Positions 48,701 through 60,671 of a stretch of 64,000 nt of DNA are shown here, piece by piece (position 1 is the stretch's first letter; each line of letters starts with the position of its first letter). Below the pieces are notes generated by a model, which saw only the letters and a program-made list of their open reading frames with translations, did not search any database and was not told where the DNA came from. The stretch comes from Margaritispora aquatica (Eukaryota; Ascomycota; Leotiomycetes; Helotiales; Discinellaceae). The translations under genes were made by a program, and so were the position numbers. The stretch is taken from contig VJWN01000001.1 in NCBI GenBank assembly GCA_007644065.1, positions 1,378,340 through 1,442,339 of the forward strand, read 5' to 3'.

Positions 48701-50420
48701 TGTGGGCTGTGGCGTAACTGGGTTCAACATGACAGGTCTGTCAACGCTTACTATGGCTTACCAACTGTCTAGTGCTCGCCGAAGATACTTCAAATGGAAG
48801 AAGAAAAGGCCACTTCTGCGCTAAAATTCCGCTGCCGAAGGGGTGTCCTGAACTGTTGCGAGATTTTGAGTTTACGGAGCTGCCAGGGACGGCCGCAGGT
48901 AGGCAGAACATACTTTTGCTACGCCTCATGGTTTTGCAAGTTCAGAAGAAATTATTGTCGCACTTGCATCAGAGCGAGATTGGCTTGATCCTGGCGATAT
49001 GAAGTCGAATTGCGCTGGATTCGTGGCTTCTGTCACAAGTTTCGTTGTCACCAATCTCAAGACGTCCCTCGGTTGGCAACATGTCCTATTGCGGTAACAC
49101 CGATATGAGGATATCATGGAGAACTCTTTGTTCTCGGGGACTTCCTTGTTGCTGGTTGCTCTTTCGCGAGAATCTGGAGACCGGAGCTGGTGGCTTCTTC
49201 CGACGCCACACGTATCTCCAGTACTTTCTATGGGACAATCTTTAACTTTCTAGTTGCCTTTACCTTTGCCTAAGCCCCTCATCTGATATCATTTTTCTAA
49301 CACTGTACAGGAGGATGTATCGACTTGTTTTGAAACACTTCTCGAAGTGTTCCAGAAGTTTCAGGATCCCGTGGTATTTTCAGGTCACTTTGGTCAAACA
49401 TATTGCAAGAGATTCCCTCCAGACACGAGGTCTTTTGTTGAGCAAACTTCCATGTGCCACACATGTTGCAGGTCTAGACCTCTCCGTCCTGGACATTCGA
49501 AAACGATACTTCTCAATAATGCTCCGCAAGCCCTGTCACGCATGGTTTAGGCTTCTACTCCAGCGACAGCTAATCCCGAAATCGGTACATCTCCGCGTCC
49601 AAGACAACATGGCAACCAGCCGAGGTAAACGTGTCTTAGATTAAACGTATCAAGTCAATATCAGATCTCCATGCGTGCCGAGTTGTTCGGTATCCCGTCA
49701 TGGCTCATCGAGAGATGCCCGACTTGTCAAGGCAAAAAATACTTGCAACGCTAGAAAAAAGAATTCTCCTTCCAGATCTGCACGTATGGATCCAATATCT
49801 GACCGGTTTCTAGGCAGCCGCTTGTCAAACGCGCATTTCGTGGTGGCAACTGGATATTTTCCATTGCGTGATTCATGCCGTGGTGGCTCATAAACGGACG
49901 AACAGCGGAGCTAAGCCGAGGTGATAGCTGCCGGCGGCAAAAGTATGTGGGTTTTGATAGAAGATTCTGATATCACAAGCGCAAAAGCAGCACTTCGGCC
50001 GACATACAACATCTCAAGGGTTTTACTCCACCTTGGAGTCCAATTTTGGCGGAATTAAACACAGAATCACATATTACTGATCAACGGAACGACCCATGGT
50101 GGGACCCTATGGGTCTTGATGACAAGAGAAAGACTTGAGGAAGCGAGCCCGACTTTCTGGTCGTGTATGAAACTGAAAGCGTCAAACTCTATTCGACTGA
50201 CTCGAGTCAATTTCTGCAAGTACAAGCTTCGTACAGTTTTATCGTATTTTCGTATCCCGGTTTGGATACATCTCGTACGATTGTTTCTTTGGATGATGAA
50301 TTAAGGTTACTCATCGGGCTGCCGTTTTGGCTGCGCCGGGTGCTTGCAGTTGTAGTGAAAGCATATTCTATATCCGCGGGTTTTGGATGCAAGTGTGTCA
50401 CAAACTAAACGCCGGGCATT
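48700..50420 (+). pseudogene. Possible remnants of a decayed protein-coding gene
   Basis: Coding-like fragments appear on plus but never join. They include a 76-codon open stretch from 48772, a segment ending SNCAGFVASVTSFVVTNLK (about 49006-49065), a segment after a splice-like acceptor at 49310 (EDVSTCFETLLEVFQKFQD), ELFGIPSWLIERCPTCQGKK near 49680-49740, and PWWDPMGLDD near 50095-50125 followed by EPDFLVVYETESVKLY. They are separated by stops and frame changes and lack convincing donors. I do not recognise a family. The alternative is simply chance open frames; the call rests on amino-acid composition alone. Confidence 0.25.
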
Positions 50421-51121
50421 TGGCATTACCACATGGATTGGTTTGGTCACCGGCCAGTAAAGTCTGATGAGCAGTAGCTGGAAAAAGCTCCAAGATCTTC
50501 GAGGAAGAATGGCAGCTGATTCGAATTCGGGGTTATATGCTGTACTGGTAAGATCGCAAGTCGGAACACAAGTATGATCGAGTTTGTGTTCTCTACCTGC
50601 ACATACCATCAATTGATACCATAGCTCTCTAGGTATATTTCTATTTCGCATTTTCAAGCCCCGATCTTTATATGTGGAACTTCATCGCAAGCTTGTCACA
50701 GAGCTGTGAGCAGACAGCCACTAGAAGTCGTCTTTGAGTGTTGTTTAGGTTTACTTTCAAAATTGCTTGTATACTTAGCTTAGGAAGTTCGTTCGCCTAT
50801 TTCAGCTTCGCTAAGCGATAGGGGCTACGCTGGAAGCTAACAGACAGCGTACCAAACTGTTGGATCTCTTAGTCTCTGACTATCGCCATTGATCAGTTTA
50901 AAGATTAATGGTGTGTCCTATTACGACAGTGCTGTCATTTCACAAGCACCATTTTAGTTGGTGTTGGCGAAGCCGCACATTCCGTTTTCATTTCAATTTT
51001 ACAATTTTTCTGTCTTGTTCGTCAATCCAGCTTTTGCACATATCGACGCTCATATAGTTTACACGATTTAAACAAGTATATTCTGCTATATACATTATCT
51101 GAACGTTATTGAAGTTGATTT
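50421..51121. other. Promoter region of the PI-PLC-like gene
   Basis: Non-coding; AT-rich in the last 150 bases before the start at 51122. Nothing else is recognised. Confidence 0.5.
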
Positions 51122-52582
51122 ATGAAGATCCCAGACAAAATGGGCTTTCTCAAGCACCTCTTCGCGGTATTTCTGCTGCTTGCATTCGCTACACAGGTCT
51201 CTGCTGGTCCTGGCGGCGATCTAAATTTGGTCAACTACACTCCATACGTGTGGAGACTTAAATGGCAACATTCGTATCAAATTCAATGGATTCCACCTCC
51301 TTGGATTCCACCCAACGCATACTCTACACAATACATTGAATTTGCAAAATGGTCCGACAATGGCGACTGTGCAGCCGAAGCCATCTATGAGCTCGAGGGG
51401 AGTCCAGGCCCTGCTCAATTTACAGTCAAAGCTCGCCTCATTGATGGAAAGCGCATTCTAATCAAGTATAACGACCACTTATCCTCAGTCGGCTCCCCTG
51501 AAGATTCCGAGTACGACCTGGGCTTCGAGCATGATGGAGGAGTCCTCTTCGCACTCTCTGGAGACGGACGCACACCTTATGTCGGCGGACAACCACCTGT
51601 AGGTTGGATGCAAGCTATCATGCCTGTTATTGGCGAGAAGCCCCTTCGCAACATCTGCCTCCCAACAGCCCACGATGCCGGCATGTCAGAGCTGAAGAGC
51701 CCTCCTTGGTTTGGCGGCGTCTGGCACAACACCTGCACGCAAGACGCGACCATATTCCAACAACTGGAGTTCGGCGCCCGCTGGTTCGACATCCGCCCCT
51801 TCCTGCGCAACGGCGAGTGGTTCACCGGGCACTTCTCACAACTCGGCATCCGCGACAGCTGGGTCGGTGGCACAGGACGCTCTATCGCAGACATCATCAA
51901 CGATATCAACGCTTTCACGGCCGAACACCCAGGCGAGCTCATCGTCCTCGATCTTACACACGAGCTCAAATTCAACAGTGGCGCCTTCACAAAATGGGAC
52001 AATCATTTCAGCGACAACGACTGGCGCCAGCTGCTCACTCTCCTCAGCCTCGGCATCCACGACCTCTGGAGCGTGCCTGCCTCAGAGCGTCGCAGCCTCC
52101 CAGACGATCTCACCACTGTCCCACTATCAACGTTCGTCCGCCCGGGCTCTCGCTCCGCTGTTCTGATCCGCTACCCTTGGTACCTGCCCACGCCCGCAAC
52201 CGACTTCCTCCCTAGCGCCTTCGTCAACGAACGCTCGCTCCCTCACACCGGTTCCTACTCCGAGACTTCGGACCCGGTGTATCTGAACCGGGACCAGGGC
52301 GAGAAGTTGCGCGAGAACCGCGTCTGGCCTGATCGCGCCATGCATCGCGGGACGTACACATTCACGCAGTCAGGCACCTGGGTCTCCGATGTCGCGAATT
52401 GGTATACTAGTATCGTTGGCCTTGCGCGCGGCGCACAGAGGGTCTTGTTTGCGGATATTTGGGGGTTCTTGAGTGTGAGGACTTATCCGAATTTGGTGGA
52501 GGTGGATTATCTGCATAATCATCAGGTTACGTCACTTTGTATGGTAATTAACGACCGATGGGGAAATTCGGAGCCATCTTAG
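51122..52582 (+). CDS. Secreted PI-PLC-like phosphodiesterase
   Basis: An intronless gene of 486 residues. The first ATG is used here; a second at 51140 gives the same signal peptide (GFLKHLFAVFLLLAFATQVSAG). Residues about 30-150 form a beta-rich N-terminal domain with several Trp/Pro motifs. A TIM-barrel phosphodiesterase domain follows. PLRNICLPTAHDAGMSELKS contains the first catalytic His, FDIRPFLRNGEWFTGHFSQL the second, and ELIVLDLTHELKF a metal/substrate-binding strand. The arrangement is that of the fungal PLC-like phosphodiesterase superfamily, which is secreted and usually lacks calcium dependence. The substrate (GPI, glycerophospholipid or other) is unknown. The C-terminal VTSLCMVINDRWG fits the family, so the model ends correctly. 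Confidence 0.88.
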   Translation: MKIPDKMGFLKHLFAVFLLLAFATQVSAGPGGDLNLVNYTPYVWRLKWQHSYQIQWIPPPWIPPNAYSTQYIEFAKWSDNGDCAAEAIYELEGSPGPAQFTVKARLIDGKRILIKYNDHLSSVGSPEDSEYDLGFEHDGGVLFALSGDGRTPYVGGQPPVGWMQAIMPVIGEKPLRNICLPTAHDAGMSELKSPPWFGGVWHNTCTQDATIFQQLEFGARWFDIRPFLRNGEWFTGHFSQLGIRDSWVGGTGRSIADIINDINAFTAEHPGELIVLDLTHELKFNSGAFTKWDNHFSDNDWRQLLTLLSLGIHDLWSVPASERRSLPDDLTTVPLSTFVRPGSRSAVLIRYPWYLPTPATDFLPSAFVNERSLPHTGSYSETSDPVYLNRDQGEKLRENRVWPDRAMHRGTYTFTQSGTWVSDVANWYTSIVGLARGAQRVLFADIWGFLSVRTYPNLVEVDYLHNHQVTSLCMVINDRWGNSEPS

Positions 52583-54186
52583 GCCTCATGGCTTGGAGTC
52601 AATCATTCGGAGATAGTGCGTTTCGGAGTCCTAGGTATTTAATGGTGGTGATTTACTGCGACGATTTGGGAAAGGTGTTTACATGGTTGTCATTTATGCG
52701 GAACTGATACGATATGGTTGTGTGCTTTGGTGTTCATTTACGAACGGCGAATACATCACTGGAACATAGTGGTTGGAAATATACCCTTGGGAATTTTATC
52801 TTGGAATTGGTATGGAAACTGGAGTGGGTTGGGAATTGGAATTGAGCACATTTGGAGTTCATATACACCTCCTGATGGATACCATAGCGCTGGAGGAGGG
52901 AAACTCTTAGCTTTAGCTGTCACAATATCAATCTTGACAGCATACACTCCATTTCTCCTGTCTATGAAAGTGAACATGTATTTGAGATTGAACCCAGACA
53001 TAGGAAATGGGCTCCTTTCAACGACTACTGTCTTTCATAGTTGCTGATCTTTTGCCAATCAATTGAAATTTGAGCATTGAGTCATATCTGATGAATTCCT
53101 GAATTATCATTTCAAAAAAGGGTTGCTATTAAACACTCCACTCGTTTGACCTTATGCTCCTCGAAGTATCAAATGCTTGTTAGAGGTAGCCATGATACGT
53201 AGTAGCAAAAGTTCCGTAAAATCAACCTAATTTGCAGGACCTCTTCGCTCTGGATTCTTGCAAAATCTCGTGAAGTGTCGCCTTTACTTCTCTACAGCGA
53301 AGAATTCTGCTAGTTAATGAACCTACTTTGCTGTCACCTACGTTGTCTTTTTCGGGCAACATTACGCTTTTTTTGCTGTCAAGTATCACATTCCCATTGA
53401 ACTTATCAGAATGCTCACAAGTCCTACTACTATGACTGAGGAAATCAGCGAGCTTGGGGGTCAGGAAATTTTCAATTTGTGATGCGTTGAGGAGCTCAAG
53501 CAAGAAATTCACTGCAGATAAAGTGAATCTCAAGCCCTTTCAAGCACAAAGTGTAGTGTCAGGCCCCCACTGCGTGCGTACAAGGTCTTTGCCTTGTGCT
53601 TGGCTACGTATGGTATTAATACAACCTCACACTCACTCCTTCCCCAGCACCAGAGTCTTATCACCGCCCCCTCAAGAACCCTATGATGTAGGTCTCACGC
53701 TACAACATAAGAGTAACCACCTGCGCCCCTGTTAAGTAAAGCTAGGCTGAGAGATCACAGTCTTGTGTGTGCAGATTACTCGTTTTGTTACACCAACACG
53801 GAGGACTTGATAGTAGTCGGCACCTGCATTTTTCGAATGAGGCAAAAAATGGCATGTATTGACAGCAGATATAAAACCTAAACTTCTGTTACTTGCCCAT
53901 AATCTGTACAAAATCCTCATAACATAAAACCCCCAGGCTGCACAACATCAAACATATTGCCTACCGAGCCTCGAGACTTTCGATTTATGTAGACCCAATT
54001 CGCACGTCTGTACACAACTCATAGGGTAGGTAAGGTAGGTCTCTGTCCGCCCGTCTGTCTGTCCCTTCCATCTCCACGGTTTCCCCTTGGGCACGCCAAA
54101 GAATAAGCGAGGCCACCAAACCGCGACTAGAAAGGCTTCAGAACGGCTCCTCGAATAAATCCGTAAGATAAAAAGAGGAAAAAAGC
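52583..54186. other. Intergenic region
   Basis: 3' flank of the PI-PLC-like gene and non-coding sequence. The 103-codon minus-strand frame at 53222-53533 begins with TTG and has no motif. No gene is called. Confidence 0.5.
54180..54185 (-). terminator. RNA polymerase III T-run terminator
   Basis: A run of six T on the minus strand begins one base after the discriminator base of the tRNA-like gene, as expected for Pol III termination. A second T-run lies a few bases further on. Confidence 0.6.
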
Positions 54187-54348
54187 ATGAGTAGCTGGAT
54201 TTGAACCAGCATCACACAAGTGCAGGAGCTTTTGACTCTAGTGTAACCCACGGCGCCTTCTGAATTTTCGAAAGCTCGACATGGTCTGAAGCCAGGGTGG
54301 TTTTCCCCTCTGTGCAACCTGTGTGCTCTACCATTGAGCTATATTCAT
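54187..54348 (-). tRNA. tRNA-like gene with a 91-nt intron; isotype uncertain (anticodon reads TGC)
   Basis: The 5' half, complement of 54313-54348, has an acceptor strand ATGAATA, TA, a perfect D stem GCTC/GAGC around the loop AATGGTA, then CACAG and loop bases GTTGCA. The 3' half, complement of 54187-54221, supplies C38, TTGTG (pairing with CACAG, one G-T), a four-base variable loop, a perfect T arm GCTGG-TTCAAAT-CCAGC, and TACTCAT, which pairs six of seven with the 5' acceptor. A T6 Pol III terminator follows directly (54180-54185, read on minus). The canonical A and B boxes are present. With the intron after position 37, the anticodon would be TGC (Ala). However, the G3-U70 pair typical of tRNA-Ala is absent (G3-C70), and G at position 32 is unusual. 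It could instead be a pseudo-tRNA or tRNA-derived element. Confidence 0.6.
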
Positions 54349-55570
54349 TTATGTTTGAGGTAGATTGAAGAGTGTGTTTGAACTTATATACTTGGGCTAA
54401 GAGCTACGTCATTGTAAAGGGTTTGTTTAAAGAGCAGCGTTATGATAAACCTGTCCGTGATACAGGGTAAACTGGCAGATTTTTAGGACTGGTATTGATT
54501 ATATCATTCGTATCTTCTTCACTTTTGGTATCTGGCTGTAGTACTTATGCAGTACATCTCTGTTGTAAATGACCTTGGAAAATCTAAGGCGCCTTATAGA
54601 TCTTAGGTGCCTACCTACTTGGAATTCCATCTAACCCGCGCCTAATTCCCATGACAGATTGAAGACCGTGATCATCCTTTTACCAACAATCACATTTGAC
54701 GTGCTAAAGACAATAACGCAGAAAGCCTCGGCAGTCAATTAACACTCCAACTATGTGATTCGCTACGCTTGATTCTTAACCTCGTAGGCTCGGGTTTTTG
54801 CAGGGTTTTCAGACCACTTATCTACTCAGCTGGAAAATATTTGCGGTTTGTACAGCTATGGGTTCTTTTCTTATCAGTTGGTATCTTTACAAGCTACAAA
54901 TAACACGTTCAACCTCGAGCTTTCCAGCCTTATCATCGCCGCGATTTGAGACTCCAGGTGACGCAGACAACTATGACGAAGGTACACTGAATATGACATG
55001 GAAAGGTCAGAGTTGAAGATCAGAAGTGTGTGTATCAACTCTATCTTTCATACATGTAGAAACCATTTGCGAATATGAAGTGATGATATAAAGAGCTGAG
55101 TAGCATGGGAATCTTAAACCTAAACTGACATCAGGATTGTCAGAAGAATATACCACCTCCAAGCAGATTATAATGCTCACGAACAATCATAAGCTCACAT
55201 CCCTCAAGCAAAGGCTAGTTGAATCGGTGTTACAGTATTATGTAAAATGCATTCATCATTTATCTCCTCAAGTCATAACACAGAGCCCATCCATAAATGA
55301 GCCAGCCACTAATACCAAACACTACACTACCTGCCTATTAAATCAGAAACAATATGCCAACGCCCAATGCAATGCCTTTTCTTCCCAGCCATCCATCATA
55401 ACTACCTCCAAACGCCGGCGCCTGTCCCCCATTTTTTGTTTGTAAAAATCAAATATCGCTAATGTTCGCAAGTTACTGACAATACATTCCTTACCTCAAG
55501 GCCAAAACCGGAATATCAAGAGACAGTAAGAATACAGAAGATATCTCTTATGCGTTGTACAAGAGGCGCG
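54349..55570. other. Intergenic region
   Basis: Between the tRNA-like gene and the 3' end of SOG2. The frames at 54798-55016 and 55137-55445 have no motif. Nothing else is recognised. Confidence 0.5.
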
Positions 55571-58568
55571 TTAAAACGTCACCTTACCATTACCATTAAA
55601 TCTCGTCCCGAACCCGTTCATGGGACTTGACATTGAGGCTGGAGTCATGGAGCCATCATTGGAACCAAGGGTCATCGTTCCGTTCCGTGAGGATATGGAG
55701 GAGCTATTCATAGATAGAAGAGCATCTGCCCGCTCGAATACATTGCCACTAAACATTGCCTGGTACGATGCACTTTGAGGCGTGGATGGCACTGTGGCTT
55801 GTGCGGCCGGTCCAAGTGCTGCGCTTTGGGGTGTCATCGGTAATGGTATTTGAGAAGCAGGCGATTGCGAGGTGAATGTCATTCCACTTGACTGTGGAGC
55901 AGCCAAGAAAGCCCAAGGAGATGTCTGGATAAGCTGGCTAGTTTCTTTGATTACCTTTTGAAGTGGTCGGAGGAGGCCGATCACATCAATAGGTAATAAA
56001 GTCGTTAAAGCCTTCGCTTCTTTCACTTTCATTACAAGGTCGGTATATGCCTACTTAGGGTTAACACTCTGCATAGTTTACTTCACACATTCTCCATACC
56101 TGTATAAATGCATTGCAAAGCTCCCAGAACGCCCCTTGAGTCCTTATTCCCGGTTCCTTCAATTTGATGAGTGACAATCGAGAACGCAATGACTCGGTAG
56201 TTTGCTGAGCAATTGCACATTTCTGTATCAATATCTGCCAGAACTGCTTCGGCAAATCTGGGTTAGACTGCTGACCACTTATCCTCATAGCAGTGAGAAA
56301 ATGACTATGAACTTGTGGGAGGTTCTTAATCGTCATTTCTGATGCTTGCTGTAAACGCAAGAAGATCTTGTCGAACAACCGGTCTTCCTCTGAGAAATCC
56401 CCACCTATTCTACCGCTCGATGCAGATGCAAAGGATTCTCCTGACCGTGGTGTAGCACTTGTCATTGTAGCAGAGCGGCCGTTGATGAATGGTGGTGCGC
56501 CAGTGTCAGTAGCAACTCGAAGGTTGCTTGTGTGATGAACAACTGTTGCACTTCTTATTCGTAAACCTGAACCAAGACCAGGACGCTCGCGTGTCGGAGT
56601 GACTGATTTGTCTCGTGGAGCAGGTGTTGTTGTTTCATTTACTTCTTCGATGCTCGATGTTGCCAAGCGATTGTTCGCAGAAGCAACATCTCTCACCAAA
56701 GTGCTGCCTGCATTGTGAATCTCTGCTGTGCTTCCCCACATGAGAAGTAACAAGGTTCGTATGTACCGAGGGTCTCCATTTTCCATTAACGTACCAACGT
56801 TTTCTTCTAGCTGTCGACAAACGTGCATGTATGCGTCTACGCACGTCAGGCAAGCCCGATGGACATTTTCGTTCGATCGGAATGCGTCTTCGTCTTCCTC
56901 ATCTTCAGAGTACGTGTCGTAGTTCTGGATATGCCGATCTAACTCTTCTACGTGTGTCGTTGCATTGTGGAAGACCATCTCCAGACTAGTTCGTTTGTTT
57001 GTACCATCACGAGTTACGCCAAGCAGACTCTGGATAAGAGGATGGATTTGGAACAATGCATACAGAATGCCTTTCGCTGCTTCAACAATAGGATCTGGTG
57101 AGCTTGTTTCTCGCTTTCGTTCTGGCAGGCTTGACAAACGCCGAACATAGGTAGCTCTCGCAACTCCGCCATCAGCAGGGCTGTGTGGACTCCTCGAACT
57201 AAGAGTGTTGTAGGTTCCATTGGTATTGGCTTGCATTGCAGAACCGTGACTGAGACCTCTGTAATGACTGTGTCGATTGGACTTGGTCTCCTCAACTGTC
57301 CCTAGATCAGATTTTCTAGACACAATACCCATTCTTCTTGAGCGATCTGACGATCGGTCCCGAGATGCCTGGAGCAGGCTCTCACTGTTGCTTCGGAGAC
57401 GCTCGTTTGTACTCCCAATTGTCAAAGGCATGACACCGGGCCTTCGCAGAGCAGTATTCTGTTGAGACAGCCCTCGATAATGTGACCGAGAAGGAATTGG
57501 TGGTGGACGAGGTAGAGCTGGAGAACGCAGATCAGGCAAATCTGTGCCATTCACTTTGATAGGGAACCTTCCACTCATAACACGCTTCATCGGCTTGGGA
57601 GTTTCTGTTCCTTCGCTGGATTCCTCTTCCCCAGACTCAGTTTCTGAGCGATCAGATATCGCCTTTTGTCGGAGGAACCTTTTGATCTGCGATATTACAG
57701 CGATGTAATCTATCTCACTCTCCTGAGAACCGTTGGGAGGAGTGGTAGCTTGGGGCTGCCACACTTCTTTCGGTGGGAATCGCACAGGGTTTCCATCAAG
57801 CTTTAGAACTTGTAGAGATCCCATTTCGGCAAGGCAAAGCGGCAGAGCCTCGATCCGATTCTTCTGGACGGATAGCACTTTCAAGGACGTTAACTTCACA
57901 AGCTCTGGGGGCAATACTTTAAGCTTATTCCGACCAAGATCTAGGATCTCGAGGGAGGTCAATTGGCATATCTGTATCGTTCTTTAGTGCCTTGCATATT
58001 AACCCCGGATTCCATATCTTATCTACGTACCGATTGTGGAAATTCGCGTATAACGTTATTTCGAACGTTGAGGTAACGAAGTGATGTGCATTCCGAAAAT
58101 CTCAAAGGGAATGCGGAGATTTGATTGTGTGACAGGGCAAGTCTAAGACATGGAGGAGTCAGCTGGCTGCCAGATTCTGATGCTCCTCGTGGGACAAGAT
58201 AGACAATACCTTTCCAACTCGTTTTTGATGATATCCACAACTTCTTCCGGGAATTTTTGGATCTGCTTGTGGCTTAAATCAATCGTCACCCCTGGCTTCA
58301 GCTCATTGCTGACACCGCTGGCTTCTGCGGCTTTCGTCTTGTTCTCCTCAATGGCATTTCTCATTGCCTCCTTTGCCAGTGCTACAACCTGTCCGGTCGA
58401 TATTGACACCTGAGTAGACAGCGAGGAGTTTGATGCTGCATGTCGGACTGGATTTGGAGGAACCCTTCGTACTGTGCTCAAGGGAGCTGGTCTAGAAACT
58501 CCATTGTCTACCATCGGCCGGCCAGTTGACTGGGTTGCTGCCCCCAGTGGTCCCGATGGCCTCTCCAT
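55571..58568 (-). CDS. SOG2: Sog2-type leucine-rich-repeat protein of the RAM pathway
   Basis: Four exons, complement of 58210-58568, 58031-58142, 56100-57971 and 55571-56050; 940 residues, introns 67, 59 and 49 nt. The frame continues upstream of 58568 but without an ATG. Residues about 90-230 carry five to six leucine-rich repeats assembled across two splice junctions (TIDLSHKQIQKFPEEV, RLALSHNQISAFPLRF, YLNVRNNVIREFPQSI, ILDLGRNKLKVLPPEL, VLSVQKNRIEALPLCL, VLKLDGNPVRFPPKEVW). A disordered Ser/Arg/Pro region with repeated SHYRGLS motifs follows, then the conserved helical Sog2 domain (DPIVEAAKGILYALFQIHPLIQ onward to the C-terminus). Sog2 works with the Cbk1/Orb6 kinase, Mob2, Hym1 and Tao3 in the RAM/MOR network controlling polarity and cell separation. 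Confidence 0.93.
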
Positions 58569-59396
58569 ATCAATGCCTTCTCCTGCTCCTTCTCGCAGAC
58601 GTTGTGGACGATTAAAAGCTGTCCTTCGGGGTTGGGGCAGCAGATGTTTCAACTACTCTGTCGCGAAAAGAGACCAAAGTTCGGGTGCACTCCGAGAATT
58701 ATAAGTGTTGGCGCGTGCGTGCGGCTCGCAGATGGTCGGATTGTGTGCCACGTCGAGAACTGTGGGCGCATCGCTGACTCTCATTTGTCGACACCACGCC
58801 TTAGAGCGCAGGTTTTCTCGTTGCAATCGCGAACAATCGTAGTTGACGTTCGTTGGGGGTCGACGATGGTGATATCCTGAGCTATGGGGATAGGCACAAG
58901 CACAATAGATGCGGTTAGTGCATTTACAACGGCTGCAAGGTACACAAATTAGTGGGGGCAGTAGCTGAGTTAACCAATCATCATGGCATTCTCCAACATT
59001 CCCCTGAACGAGGCATACACGGTATGTGAGAAAGGATATAAATATCGAAAGGTAATGGATCATGCATGGAGAAGCGGCTGAACGTGCAAGAGAGTTTATA
59101 AATGACCTCACTGGAAGAACAACTTCCGATAAATGCTTTTGCTCGATCTTTGCAGTATATCTACCTCGCTTCTCAATGGAAAAAAGGGGGGCTAAACGAA
59201 CCCCTTTGACCACCCCTACCTAACTTACAAGGGTTGTTCACACATGTTTTTTCTTCAAAACAGTATGTGTTGGAGACATAGGGGAGGACTTGAATTGATT
59301 GTTGCAAGTAATCTATCCCAATAAGGAGCAGGGAGGAGGTCTCGAATGAATAAATGAAAATACACATTTGAGTCTGACATCTCAGCTCCGCGGAAT
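58569..59396. other. Promoter/leader of SOG2 and 3' flank of the DUF2855 gene
   Basis: The open frames over 58653-59400 on both strands have no motif and probably fall in the SOG2 leader. No separate gene is called. Confidence 0.5.
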
Positions 59397-60671
59397 TCAC
59401 AGGCTGAAGACCAATCCTTCGTCTGGATTTACTTCTCCTCTACACAACCTATCCCATGCTTTTCCAACATCGTCCATTCCTGCTCCCCAGACCAATCGAA
59501 GCCCCTTTATGCCTCCCTGGTTTTTAAACTTGTTCCACTCATTGAGAAACTCTTCGAAATACTTCTTTTCACCCAATATCTCCATGGCTTGTGACCTCAG
59601 CGCAGATGCATTGAGGTTGAACTTCAACCCCGCCGAGGATTTCGCAGCGCCAATGATCTTTGCCGTGATTTTTTCGGGACTGTCCGGTACGACTTCACGA
59701 CCAATACCTATTTGTACCACAGGATAGTTTTCACGCAACTTTGCCGCCCAAAGATCTGCGGCATTGCCCCTGGCTCCAAAATCACATATGATGATGTTGG
59801 AAGTCGGTGTAAGATCAAGCTCAGAGCTGATATCAGAGTCACAAGCGTCGTATAGTAACACCTTGTCAAACAGCTCCGTACCTGTAGCGAATGCTTTTGA
59901 TGTATTCGAGCCCACGGCAAAGACCCCTCGAGGTGTCTTACCTTCGGGACGACAGTGCTTGACGGCATGTGCAAAAGAAACCCCGGTCTTACCACTCGCT
60001 GCAAAGAGAATGAAGATAGTGTCATTGCTGACGATGCCTTTATCAAATGTCCAGCCGTCGCTGCTGTCTCCAGATGGATAAACGGCTTCCGCGGGGTTCC
60101 ATGGAAAGACAAATCGATTCATCATGTAGCCAGTCTCGAACAATACTTGCAAGAGAGAATCGTATCCTTGACTATCCTTCAGGTCATGCTGAGGGGTTGT
60201 GGATGGTGGATAGAACAGGTAACGATTGTAAACGGGTAGCACATGTGCTCTGTGCTTGCTGATTTCAACAAATTGTCCTGGTGCACTGGTCGTCAAGTCT
60301 ATTTGTAGGTCTACTGGAAAGGTTCCAATTGGCAAATAGCCCCAAACACGAGCTCCAACCACGACCTCTGGAGCCGTACTTTCTATCACAGTACCATATC
60401 CCCAACATGAGATTCGACCGTATTTGCTAGCATCTGAGAACTCTTCTGGTATGGAGCCAGGGAGAGGATGAATATCCCACCAGCCAAGAAGGTGTCCGAT
60501 GCTGGCATATGTAAGATTGTTGGTGGTCAACGAAAGAATCGTTGTTTGAACGCGCAACGAAGATGACGGTAGTAATGGAAGAGAAGCTTGAGGTAGTGTT
60601 ACTAGATGCTGGTTTTCGTAATTGGCTCTTGAGAGAACCTGAATCACTGGTGCATGCTCCATTGTAGACAT
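59397..60671 (-). CDS. DUF2855 family protein (MDR-like fold)
   Basis: A single exon of 424 residues with an ATG start. The N-terminal half has a GroES/alcohol-dehydrogenase-like layout (TILSLTTNNLTYASIGHLLG, YGRISCWGYGTVIES, GARVWGYLPIGTFPVDLQ). The second half looks like a nucleotide-binding half (TIFILFAASGKTGVSFAHAV, GVFAVGSNTSKAFATGTELFDKVLLYD), and the C-terminus has LRLVWGAGMDDVGKAWDRL. These segments fit the DUF2855 family, found in fungi and bacteria and thought to be medium-chain dehydrogenase-like, although the usual zinc ligands are not evident. No activity has been assigned that I know of. It lies 796 bp from the divergent RecQ gene. Confidence 0.87.
   Translation of the reverse strand: MSTMEHAPVIQVLSRANYENQHLVTLPQASLPLLPSSSLRVQTTILSLTTNNLTYASIGHLLGWWDIHPLPGSIPEEFSDASKYGRISCWGYGTVIESTAPEVVVGARVWGYLPIGTFPVDLQIDLTTSAPGQFVEISKHRAHVLPVYNRYLFYPPSTTPQHDLKDSQGYDSLLQVLFETGYMMNRFVFPWNPAEAVYPSGDSSDGWTFDKGIVSNDTIFILFAASGKTGVSFAHAVKHCRPEGKTPRGVFAVGSNTSKAFATGTELFDKVLLYDACDSDISSELDLTPTSNIIICDFGARGNAADLWAAKLRENYPVVQIGIGREVVPDSPEKITAKIIGAAKSSAGLKFNLNASALRSQAMEILGEKKYFEEFLNEWNKFKNQGGIKGLRLVWGAGMDDVGKAWDRLCRGEVNPDEGLVFSL

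Noticed and set aside
53222..53533. 103-codon minus-strand frame
   Set aside because: Begins with TTG rather than ATG and has no motif.
58653..59213. 186-codon minus-strand frame upstream of SOG2
   Set aside because: No motif, odd composition, and it lies where the SOG2 leader is expected.
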